Positions 18,074 to 26,242 of a stretch of 64,000 bases of DNA are shown here, piece by piece (the first letter of the stretch is position 1; the number at the start of each line of letters is the position of its first letter). The DNA comes from Thalassoroseus pseudoceratinae. GTDB lineage: Bacteria > Planctomycetota > Planctomycetia > Planctomycetales > Planctomycetaceae. Under the pieces are notes generated by a model. That model did not search any database and had not been told where the DNA came from. It saw only the letters and a list, made by a program, of their open reading frames with translations. A program made the translations under genes and the position numbers. The stretch covers positions 434,001 through 498,000 of the forward strand of contig NZ_JAALXT010000007.1 of assembly GCF_011634775.1 (NCBI RefSeq), in the 5' to 3' direction.

Positions 18074-19447
18074 CTAGCTGTTGCCACGGAGAAGTTGCCG
18101 GAGTTTATCGTTGGCTTGCCGACCAGCACGAGTGTTAGGCCATTTTTTGACGATCAATTGCAATCGCTGTTTGATCTCTCCGCGAGACATATCCGATCGC
18201 CCTTTGATCTGTTCAAACGCATTGAAGGCCAGTTCTTCAGGGTCCGCCTCTTTGCCTCGTTCTCGGATGTTGCCCTGCTCGATGTCATTGAGCATCTGCC
18301 GAGCTTTCCGTGCCGCTTGCGTGGTCGGGTATTGACGCATCACATCTTGCAAATGGCGACGGGCTTGCGTTGCGGTCATTTCACCCGATCGAATTTCGTT
18401 GAGCACTTTCACGGCACGGTCTTCGTCGCTGGCGTGTTCCGTCTGGTCTTCCCAACCCACGGTGTTGGTGGGAGTTTGACCCCACTCGTTGTCGTCATCG
18501 TCGTCGTCGTTGCCAAATCCACCGGGGACTTGCGATCCGAAATCGATGCCACCGGTATCCGGGACGGTTCCCGTGCCGGGCAAACGCTCTGGTTGGCTTG
18601 GGCCACCCGGAATGGACCGAGATTGTTCCATCCGAACGGAGTCCGCGATTCCTGGTTCATCCGCAGAGAAATCAGCCGGACCGCCAAACTGACTGCCTTT
18701 CGGCACATTCGTTAGCGGATCGTGTGTCCGCCGTTGAGGCGGTGCGACGGTCGGTTGCGGAACCGGAGGCGATTGCACAACGGGTTGCGGCATCGGTGGC
18801 AACGCGATCTCGGGGGATTCAACGGCGTCTTGAACCCAATTTGTGATGGCGTCGGCGGCTTGAATCACTTCGGCGAACGTGACTTTGCGGCTGTTCACAA
18901 CTCCCGGTTTGAACGCGACTCCAATCGTCAGCGGACCGGTAATGTGCACGCCATACCGCATGGACATCGCGAAAACCGTCAACCATGCACCTACAAGCGT
19001 TAACAGAATCGCCAGGTAAAGCATGTGCCCAAAGAACGTGGAGTTCATGAACAGCCCCGGCAAACCGAACAGGAACGTGGCCACTGCGTAAGCCAGGTAG
19101 ATCCCGGATCGGCTGGCATATGCGGTCACACCCAGACGGCGAGTTACCGGCATCACTTGCAACGATTTCCCCATCAGACTGTCGGATTCCAGGCGAACTT
19201 CGGTGGAATCGACCGTCAGCCGTTCCCGTGCGTGTTTGCCGATGGTCATCAGCACCAACCCCCAGAATCCACCGCGACGGCCGCTCAATTCCAGCACTCC
19301 ATCGGGAGCTTGAGGAATTTGAAAGACCTCGACAATCAGCGAGGAATCTTGCCGACCAAAAGGCGTGAGTCGGGAAATTAACTCGCCAATCAGGCCGAGA
19401 GCAACTTGAAACGCAAGCAGTGCGCCGATGAGTTCAAATGGTGACAT
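18074..19447 (-). CDS. Membrane protein of unknown function with helical C-terminus
   Basis: 457 residues; I do not recognise a named family. The N-terminus has a hydrophobic segment (residues 3-24), then a soluble stretch with SSLIVEVFQIPQAPDG, and two further membrane helices (about 118-135 and 141-163). The middle is a Pro/Gln-rich disordered region with an acidic run of six Asp. The last 120 residues are two similar helical repeats (EIRSGEMTATQARRHLQDV and the later MSRGEIKQRLQLIV, each followed by a KxGRQA-type helix), resembling a TPR-like pair. It precedes the thioesterase on the same strand. Confidence 0.75.
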   Translation of the reverse strand: MSPFELIGALLAFQVALGLIGELISRLTPFGRQDSSLIVEVFQIPQAPDGVLELSGRRGGFWGLVLMTIGKHARERLTVDSTEVRLESDSLMGKSLQVMPVTRRLGVTAYASRSGIYLAYAVATFLFGLPGLFMNSTFFGHMLYLAILLTLVGAWLTVFAMSMRYGVHITGPLTIGVAFKPGVVNSRKVTFAEVIQAADAITNWVQDAVESPEIALPPMPQPVVQSPPVPQPTVAPPQRRTHDPLTNVPKGSQFGGPADFSADEPGIADSVRMEQSRSIPGGPSQPERLPGTGTVPDTGGIDFGSQVPGGFGNDDDDDDNEWGQTPTNTVGWEDQTEHASDEDRAVKVLNEIRSGEMTATQARRHLQDVMRQYPTTQAARKARQMLNDIEQGNIRERGKEADPEELAFNAFEQIKGRSDMSRGEIKQRLQLIVKKWPNTRAGRQANDKLRQLLRGNS

Positions 19448-19944
19448 ATCGGTTTACGGTTTCATTTCGAACATCGGATCGGCCCTCGGTCGATGCTCCT
19501 CCGCGAACGATTGTCCAAGGCCCGGATACGAAAACTGGAAGAATTAGATGCAAAAGAATTCAATTGAGTATGCAAATTTACCGGAGTTACTGCGAGTCTG
19601 AACAGCAAAAACCCAACGGAAGCCCAGAGTTTTCCCACAGACTACCGCTCAAACGGATTTTTCCGGGAAATCCACCAAACAGATCACCGAAGACAAATTC
19701 ATGAGGCGATGTTTTCGACACCAATTGATCAACATCGTATCAATGTTTATGGATTTCCTTTACTTTTTCCCAAGGTATCGCGTAAACTTAACGATAGCAA
19801 ATTGCTGACATTCCATCCTTCCGTTGGCTCATGCTCACGAAGACGAGTGCATTGAATCCCGCCGACGGATGCCTGAATTAGACCTGCCACGTTCGTCTTG
19901 TGGCCCCCGTTGTCACCATGCCAACCTAGAGGGGGTTTTCGATA
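19448..19944. other. Long divergent intergenic region upstream of the DUF1592 gene
   Basis: About 500 bases, more AT-rich than its surroundings, without a credible gene. It must hold the promoters of the membrane protein gene (minus) and the DUF1592/DUF1552 unit (plus). The AT-rich tract around 19740-19800 is the most promoter-like part. Confidence 0.5.
19759..19788 (+). promoter_or_regulatory. Candidate promoter for the DUF1592/DUF1552 unit
   Basis: TTTACT at 19759-19764 and TAAACT at 19783-19788 are separated by 18 bases, each matching four of six positions of the sigma-70 hexamers. The leader to the GTG start would be about 150 bases. This is a pattern match only. Confidence 0.3.
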
Positions 19945-22680
19945 GTGACTGTTTCGACCGATGATCTCATTCGGATTCGCTGCCGATCTTGTGGCGTGAA
20001 ATTCAACGTCCATGGACGTTTTGCGGGTCGAAAAGGAACCTGCCCGAACAAACAGTGTGCGGCCAGGTTTATCGTTCCCACTCCGCCGAAACGCCGTTCC
20101 AAGACATCGGCTCGGCGTCCGATCGGGAAAGAGCGGTCGCCGCAAACCATTGCTTCTATTCAAGTTCCGTCGCAGGCAGCGGCAAAGTCTCAGGCGTCGA
20201 AAACTCCGATTCCGCCGAGCGTCCGCAAACGATTGGCTCGGCCGAAGCCAGCCCGACCGAAGAAACGGACTTGGGGATGGCGTGGTCTGTTGGGGTTCAG
20301 TAGTGCTGTCGCGTTGACGATGGCGATTCTTCTGTTTCGGAATTTCTCAGGCGTCTCGCAACCGCAAACTGCGGCGGCCGCTTCGGGAGACAAAGACCAA
20401 CCACAGCAACGGAGCGAATCTCCCGCAACGGAAGCGGCATTCCAGAAAGATGTGCGTCCGTTTCTGGAAAAATACTGCTTTGATTGTCACGCCGATGGTG
20501 TCGAGGAAGCTGGATTGGCCTTTGATGACGACACCACCGCCGAACATATCGACAAAAATCGTCGACAATACGAAAAAGCCCTGCGGATGATTGTCGCCGA
20601 AGCCATGCCGCCCGGCGATCACTATGCTCAACCCACCGCGAAGGAACGGGAACGAGTCCTGAGTTGGCTCGATGATCGTTTGTTCTATGTCGATTGCAGT
20701 TTGCCGCCCGATCCCGGTCGTGTGACGATCCAACGATTGAACCGGGCCGAATACGATAACACAATCCGCGATTTGCTTGGTGTCGATTTTCATCCCGCCG
20801 AGGATTTTCCTTCCGACGAAGTCGGCTACGGATTTGACAACATCGGCGACGTACTGTCGCTGCCGCCGCTGCTGTTTGAGAAATATGTCGAAGCCGCCGA
20901 GGAAGTGGCCAGCCGTGCAATTGTTGCCGATCCGTTTTCGCAAGTCGATCGCCGGGTTGCCGGTCGGGATTTGCAACTCGAAGGCAGTGCCGCACTCCGA
21001 GATCGCGGGTACGCCTGGATGGCATCGAGTGGTTCCGTGGCGGCGAAGGTGAAGATTCCGATGACGAGCGAATATCTCGTCATCGTGGAAGGCATGGGGC
21101 AACAAGCTGGTGATGAAAAAGCCAAGCTGCAATTGCGAATTGACGGCAAATCGGTTCACACCTTCGTGACCGAAAAGAATATGAAGACCGAAACGTTCGA
21201 GTACCCGGTTCGGTTGACCGAAGGCCAACGAAAAGTCGAAGTGGCTTTCATCAACGACTACTACAACCCGAAAGCCAAAGACCGCAATCAACGCGACCGA
21301 AACGCCGGCGTTCGATCCATCACGGTGAAAGGGCCTCGGGATTTCCAATTCGATCTTCTGCCTGAATCGCATCAGCGAGTGGTATTCACTCGGCCGGGGA
21401 AAGATGAAACTCCCGACCGAGCCAGCGAAGAAATCTTACGGAAGTTCCTGCCGCGTGCGTTCCGTCGTCCCGTGGGTGACGAAGAAATCGAACGGTTCCA
21501 AGAACTCGTAAAGTTGGCCATCAAACGAGGGGATACCTTCGAGCAAGGGATCCAACTCGCGGTGTCAGCGGCGTTGGTGTCTCCGCACTTCTTGTTCCGG
21601 GTGGAAAGTGACGCACGGCCCACCGATACCCCCGCGATCCAAAACATCGAAGATTACGATCTCGCCTCGCGGCTGAGTTACTTCCTTTGGAGTAGCATGC
21701 CCGATAAGCAATTGTTCGAGCTGGCCAAGGCGGGACAACTTCACAAACCGGATGTGCTCCGAACACAAGTTCGGCGGATGTTGGCCGACCCGAAATCGCA
21801 GGCCATCGTCGACAACTTCGCCATGCAATGGCTGAACTTGCGAATGCTCGACGAGATGGAACCCGACCCCAAACTCTTCCCGCAGTTCAACGAAGACCTG
21901 CGGAAAGACATGCAAACCGAAACCCGCAAATTCTTCGAAACGGTCATGCGGGAAGATCGGAATGTGTTCGAGTTCCTCGACGGCGATTTCACGTTCGTCA
22001 ACGAACGGCTCGCGAAGCTCTACGGGATTGGTGGCGTCAAAGGCGATCAATTCCGGAAAGTTTCGTTGACCGGATTGCCACGACGCGGCGTGTTGACGCA
22101 GGGAAGTATTCTCACGTTGACCAGCAATCCCGTGCGAACCAGCCCGGTCAAACGCGGCAAATGGGTGATGGAAAACATCCTCGGCACACCTCCGCCACCG
22201 GCACCGCCGAATGTGCCGGAACTCGAAGAAACCGCTGCGAAGGCTCCGGACGGGGCGTCGCTTCGTGAACAATTGGAACTTCACCGGAAAGACCCGGCAT
22301 GTGCGTCGTGTCACCGTGTGATGGACGCCATCGGCTTCGGCTTCGAAAACTTCGATGCCATCGGCCAATGGCGTGATCAGGATGAGGGAATCGACATCGA
22401 TGCCTCTGCCGACCTCAAAGGCAGTGGACCGTTTAACGGACCGGTTGAGTTGGTCAAACTTCTCAAGAACCGTAACGACGATTTCCGCCGCTCATTGGCA
22501 GAGAAGATGTTGACCTATGCACTCGGTCGCGGTGTGGAATACTATGACCGATGCGCGATCGACGAAATTACGAAGCAGATGAAAGAGAACGGGGATCGAT
22601 TCAGCACCCTGATGACTCAGGTGGTGTTGAGTGATCCATTCCTGAAACGTCGTAACCAACAAGTCGAAACCACCAAGTAA
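19945..22680 (+). CDS. Planctomycete-type DUF1592 cytochrome-like protein with zinc ribbon
   Basis: 911 residues with a GTG start preceded by a GAGGGGG tract. Residues about 12-45 form a Cys4 zinc ribbon (CRSC...CPNKQC). A membrane helix follows near 115-135. Then comes a PSCyt-type haem site CFDCH near residue 178, a DUF1587-like block with TIQRLNRAEYDNTIRDLLG, a beta-sandwich region, DUF1592 (LASRLSYFLWSSMPD) and DUF1588/DUF1585 blocks with a second CxxCH (CASCH) near residue 786. The family is widespread in planctomycetes and its reaction is unproven; a redox or polysaccharide-related extracellular role is often suggested. It is followed 58 bases later by a DUF1552 gene, the usual partner. 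Confidence 0.93.
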   Translation: MTVSTDDLIRIRCRSCGVKFNVHGRFAGRKGTCPNKQCAARFIVPTPPKRRSKTSARRPIGKERSPQTIASIQVPSQAAAKSQASKTPIPPSVRKRLARPKPARPKKRTWGWRGLLGFSSAVALTMAILLFRNFSGVSQPQTAAAASGDKDQPQQRSESPATEAAFQKDVRPFLEKYCFDCHADGVEEAGLAFDDDTTAEHIDKNRRQYEKALRMIVAEAMPPGDHYAQPTAKERERVLSWLDDRLFYVDCSLPPDPGRVTIQRLNRAEYDNTIRDLLGVDFHPAEDFPSDEVGYGFDNIGDVLSLPPLLFEKYVEAAEEVASRAIVADPFSQVDRRVAGRDLQLEGSAALRDRGYAWMASSGSVAAKVKIPMTSEYLVIVEGMGQQAGDEKAKLQLRIDGKSVHTFVTEKNMKTETFEYPVRLTEGQRKVEVAFINDYYNPKAKDRNQRDRNAGVRSITVKGPRDFQFDLLPESHQRVVFTRPGKDETPDRASEEILRKFLPRAFRRPVGDEEIERFQELVKLAIKRGDTFEQGIQLAVSAALVSPHFLFRVESDARPTDTPAIQNIEDYDLASRLSYFLWSSMPDKQLFELAKAGQLHKPDVLRTQVRRMLADPKSQAIVDNFAMQWLNLRMLDEMEPDPKLFPQFNEDLRKDMQTETRKFFETVMREDRNVFEFLDGDFTFVNERLAKLYGIGGVKGDQFRKVSLTGLPRRGVLTQGSILTLTSNPVRTSPVKRGKWVMENILGTPPPPAPPNVPELEETAAKAPDGASLREQLELHRKDPACASCHRVMDAIGFGFENFDAIGQWRDQDEGIDIDASADLKGSGPFNGPVELVKLLKNRNDDFRRSLAEKMLTYALGRGVEYYDRCAIDEITKQMKENGDRFSTLMTQVVLSDPFLKRRNQQVETTK

Positions 22681-22738
22681 CCCAGAGTGATCGTGCTGTG
22701 CGTTTCGGAGCACTCGACACAAGTCGGAAAGGCTAATC

Positions 22739-24094
22739 ATGGATACGAAAAAGAATCACATTCCCCGTCGAACATTTCTTCGCGGTGCCGGGACGGCAAT
22801 GGCTTTGCCACTGTTGGACATTATGTCGCCACGAACAAGTTTGATTCGCCCGGCACAGGCGGCCGCTGCAGCGTCGAAACCACCGGTGCGAATGGCGTGC
22901 ATCTTCTTCGCCAACGGTGCGATCATGGACCAATGGCAAGTGAAGGGAGAAGGGCGAGACTACGAGTTCTCTCCCACGCTCAAACCCCTTGCCGGTCTGA
23001 AAGACGATATCAACATCTTCTCCGGGCTCACGCAGCACCATGGTCGTGCTAACGGCGATGGCGGTGGAGACCACGCCCGGAACGCCTCGGTCTTCTTGAC
23101 CGGTTGCCAAGCCTACAAGACCAATGGCGCTGACATCAAATTGGGCATTTCGGTCGACCAAGCCGCCGCCGACGACATCGGTAAATACACGCGGCTTCCG
23201 TCGATCGAACTTGGTGTGGACCGCAGCCGCAACGCCGGTAACTGCGATTCCGGTTATAGCTGTGCCTATTCCTCGAACATCTCTTGGAAAACGCCGACCA
23301 CGCCGATGGCGAAGGAAATCAACCCCCGGTTGGCCTTCGAACGGTTGTTCGGCACCGGTGAAGATGTCCAGAAGAAAGCTCGTCGTGATTTCTATCGACA
23401 AAGCATTCTGGACCTGGTCTCCGAGGACGCTCGCAAACTGCAACAACGTCTCGGCCAAACCGACCGTCGGAAAGTCGACGAGTACTTCACCAGCGTTCGC
23501 GAATTGGAATTGCGGATTCAACAGTCCGCTGTGACAGCCGCCGAAGTCCCGGAATACAATGTGCCCGAAGGCATTCCGAAGGAAACCGCTCAGCACATCG
23601 CATTGATGTACGACATCATGGCGTTAGCGTTCCAAACCGACACAACCCGCGTGGCAACGTTCATGCTGGCGAACGCCGGTTCCAACCGTACCTATCCGGA
23701 AGTCGAAGTGACCGACGGCCATCACTCGCTGTCTCACCACCGCAACGATCGCAAGAAGATGGATCAGATTGCGAAGATCGATTTGTTCCTCGCCGAACAG
23801 TACGCGAAGTTCCTCGAAAAACTCCGCAACACTCGTGAGGGTGAAGGCAACGTGCTCGATAACAGCATGATTCTCTACGGAAGTGCGATCAGCGACGCCA
23901 ACCGACACACCCACCACGACTTGCCAATCGTGTTGGCCGGTCGCGGTGGTGGCACGATCGAAACCGGTCGGCACGTGGCTTATCCGAAAGAAACGCCCCT
24001 CAACAACCTGTTCCTCTCCATGCTCGATCGCGTGGGAGCCCAAGTTGAAAGCATCGGCGACAGCAAAGGCCGTCTGAAAGGTCTCGACAGCTAG
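22739..24094 (+). CDS. DUF1552 secreted protein (partner of DUF1592)
   Basis: 451 residues. The N-terminus carries a twin-arginine type signal (RRTFLRGAGTAMALPLLD) cut near an AQAAA site. The rest matches the DUF1552 family: VRMACIFFANGAIMDQW, FSGLTQHHGRANGDGGGDHARNASVFLTG (shown here in two pieces: residues 89-103 and 104-118), and DGHHSLSHHRND near the end. The fold is related to sulfatase-like or alkaline phosphatase-like proteins, with conserved His and Asp residues that could bind metal. The RBS is GGAAAGG. The gene ends at a strong terminator. Function is unproven. Confidence 0.93.
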   Translation: MDTKKNHIPRRTFLRGAGTAMALPLLDIMSPRTSLIRPAQAAAAASKPPVRMACIFFANGAIMDQWQVKGEGRDYEFSPTLKPLAGLKDDINIFSGLTQHHGRANGDGGGDHARNASVFLTGCQAYKTNGADIKLGISVDQAAADDIGKYTRLPSIELGVDRSRNAGNCDSGYSCAYSSNISWKTPTTPMAKEINPRLAFERLFGTGEDVQKKARRDFYRQSILDLVSEDARKLQQRLGQTDRRKVDEYFTSVRELELRIQQSAVTAAEVPEYNVPEGIPKETAQHIALMYDIMALAFQTDTTRVATFMLANAGSNRTYPEVEVTDGHHSLSHHRNDRKKMDQIAKIDLFLAEQYAKFLEKLRNTREGEGNVLDNSMILYGSAISDANRHTHHDLPIVLAGRGGGTIETGRHVAYPKETPLNNLFLSMLDRVGAQVESIGDSKGRLKGLDS

Positions 24095-24123
24095 ACCTAT
24101 TCTTGAGGAAAACGAATTCGCGA

Positions 24124-24153
24124 AGCCGTCGGTTTTAACCGGCGGCTTTTTTT
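24124..24153 (+). terminator. Rho-independent terminator of the DUF1592/DUF1552 unit
   Basis: A nine-base GC-rich stem (agccgtcgg with ccggcggct, one G-T pair) around a TTTTAA loop, followed by seven T. It lies 30 bases after the DUF1552 stop and overlaps the stop codon of the convergent agmatine deiminase gene. Confidence 0.88.
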
Positions 24154-25192
24154 ACGCCGGGATTTGCTGTGTCAGACAGTGAAACGCACCCAATCCCCAC
24201 ACGAGATCGGTACAGTCCACGCCGATGATTTCCCGATCCGGAAAACACCGCCCCAATGTTTCCCTGGCGACTGCATCCGCTGGGCAATTGTAGGTGGGAA
24301 CCAAGACGACCCGGTTAGCGATGTAGAAATTCGCGTAGCTGGCGGGAAGTCGTTCCCCGTCGTATTCCACTGGCGACGGCATCGGTAGTTCGATGACGTT
24401 CAACGGTTGGCCGTCGATTCGAAACGCATCCAACCGCCGCCGATTTTCTTGCAACGGGCGATAGTTCACATCGTCAGGGTTTTCTTCAACTACCGTCACG
24501 ACAGTCGTCGGGTTGACGAATCGGGTAAGGTCGTCGATGTGGCCATCAGTGTCGTCACCGACAATTCCATCACCCAACCACCAAATTTCCGTGACGCCGA
24601 AGAAGTCTTTGAGATATTGCTCGATCTCCACCTTAGAAAACTGCGGATTCCGATTAGGATTGAGCAAACACGATTCGGTCGTCAGCAGGACGCCTTGTCC
24701 GTTCACGTCGATCGAGCCACCTTCGAGCACTAATGGAATCGGTGTGCTGGGAATGCCGAGCGTGTCTGCCATTTGCCCGGGGATTTGGTTGTCGAGATCG
24801 AACGGCGGATACTTTTCACCCCACGCGTTGTATTGCCAATCGAGAGCGTGGCGGTCTCCGTCTGGATTTTTGATGATGATTGCCCCGTGGTCGCGACACC
24901 ACGCATCGTTGGTTGGGAAGTGATGAAAGTGAATTTCCCCACTCGCACCGGCTTGGTCGAGATGCCCACGCGCCTCCGCTTCCATAGCGGCATCGTTGAC
25001 GTTGATGTGCACCGGTTCGGAGCTCGCGAGGTGCGTCACCATTTGCGCGTAGACCGGCGGAATCGTCTCGAACTTCCCCGGCCAAGAGTCTTCCTTGTGC
25101 GGCCAAGACACCCATGTGGCGGCGTGCGGTTCCCACTCGGCGGGCATGCGGAAATTCCGTTGGCTGAACGTTCCCGATGTGATCGGTTTCAT
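24152..25192 (-). CDS. aguA: Agmatine deiminase
   Basis: 346 residues, the usual length for the family. It converts agmatine to N-carbamoylputrescine and ammonia in the cytoplasm, the first step of one putrescine pathway. Motifs of the peptidyl-arginine deiminase fold are visible: MPAEWEPHAATWVSWPH at the N-terminus, NDAWCRDHG with the substrate-binding Asp, GDDTDGHIDD with catalytic Asp and His, and the C-terminal AFHCLTQQ with the nucleophilic Cys. It starts 13 bases after the stop of the amidase gene, so the two are one transcription unit that covers agmatine to putrescine. Confidence 0.95.
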   Translation of the reverse strand: MKPITSGTFSQRNFRMPAEWEPHAATWVSWPHKEDSWPGKFETIPPVYAQMVTHLASSEPVHINVNDAAMEAEARGHLDQAGASGEIHFHHFPTNDAWCRDHGAIIIKNPDGDRHALDWQYNAWGEKYPPFDLDNQIPGQMADTLGIPSTPIPLVLEGGSIDVNGQGVLLTTESCLLNPNRNPQFSKVEIEQYLKDFFGVTEIWWLGDGIVGDDTDGHIDDLTRFVNPTTVVTVVEENPDDVNYRPLQENRRRLDAFRIDGQPLNVIELPMPSPVEYDGERLPASYANFYIANRVVLVPTYNCPADAVARETLGRCFPDREIIGVDCTDLVWGLGAFHCLTQQIPA

Positions 25193-25205
25193 AATGGGCT
25201 TTCGA

Positions 25206-26126
25206 TCAGTCAGCGTCGATGTAGCGTTTTGTCAGCGGGCCATAAGCGTCGATACGGCGGTCCCGAAGGAATGGCCAGTGCGTGCGGGTGACATCGATCT
25301 GCTCCCGATTGATCGGCACAACGACGACTTCCGCTTCATCACTGGACGCCTTCGCGATGATAGTTCCCGAAGGATCAGCCGCGAAACTTTGACCCCAAAA
25401 TTCGATGCCACCGGACTCGGCGGCGGATGTGAGAGTGGGGGAATCGCTCGTGGGGGTCGCTTCGAATCCGGTGCGGTTAACGGCGAACACATAGCAACCG
25501 TTGGCGACCGCGTGCGAACGCTGAATGAGTTCCCAACTGCCGTGTTGGGCAACACCGTACTCGGCTTTCTCACTGGGATGCCAACCGATCGCGGTGGGAT
25601 AGAACAAGATCTCCGCACCCTGCATGGCGGTCAATCGAGCCGCTTCGGGAAACCATTGATCCCAGCAGATCAACACGCCAATGCGGGCGAATTTCGTTTC
25701 AAACGTCTTGAAACCGAGATCGCCGGGTGTGAAATAAAACTTCTCGTAGTACAGCGGATCGTCGGGAATGTGCATCTTGCGGTACTTGCCAAGGTATTGG
25801 CCATCCGCATCGATAACGGCTGTCGTATTGTGATACAGCCCCGGAGCGCGACGCTCGAACAAACTAGCAATCACGACGGTTCCAGATTCGCGGGCGGTCT
25901 CTTGAAGGGCTTCGGTCGTCGGGCCGGGAATGGGTTCGGCGAGATCGAAGTGCACATGGTCTTCGGTCTGACAGAAATACGGAGCCAAAAACAATTCCGG
26001 CAAACACACAATGTGCGCACCAGCTGCGGCGGCTTCGCGAATCATGTCTTGGGCAATTTGCAAGTTGACAGCCGGATGCTCGGTGCACTTCATTTGCAGC
26101 ATCGCGACATGGAGAGCGTCATTCAT
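25206..26126 (-). CDS. aguB: N-carbamoylputrescine amidase (nitrilase superfamily)
   Basis: 306 residues. It hydrolyses N-carbamoylputrescine to putrescine, carbon dioxide and ammonia, the step after agmatine deiminase. The nitrilase triad is clear: Glu in CLPELFLAPYF, Lys in KYRKMHIPD and Cys in LICWDQWFPEAAR. The GWHPSEK segment is typical of this subgroup. It is the promoter-proximal gene of a two-gene unit with agmatine deiminase. No arginine decarboxylase is in the window, so agmatine must come from elsewhere. Confidence 0.95.
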   Translation of the reverse strand: MNDALHVAMLQMKCTEHPAVNLQIAQDMIREAAAAGAHIVCLPELFLAPYFCQTEDHVHFDLAEPIPGPTTEALQETARESGTVVIASLFERRAPGLYHNTTAVIDADGQYLGKYRKMHIPDDPLYYEKFYFTPGDLGFKTFETKFARIGVLICWDQWFPEAARLTAMQGAEILFYPTAIGWHPSEKAEYGVAQHGSWELIQRSHAVANGCYVFAVNRTGFEATPTSDSPTLTSAAESGGIEFWGQSFAADPSGTIIAKASSDEAEVVVVPINREQIDVTRTHWPFLRDRRIDAYGPLTKRYIDAD

Positions 26127-26242
26127 GGGCCAAATCGATTCCCGGTTACAGATTCAGATCGCGGGTGCATCCACGCAAAAAGCCGAGCCGATCAACTGAT
26201 CGACTCGACTTTCCGTATCGTAGTATAGCAGTTCGTGTGTGG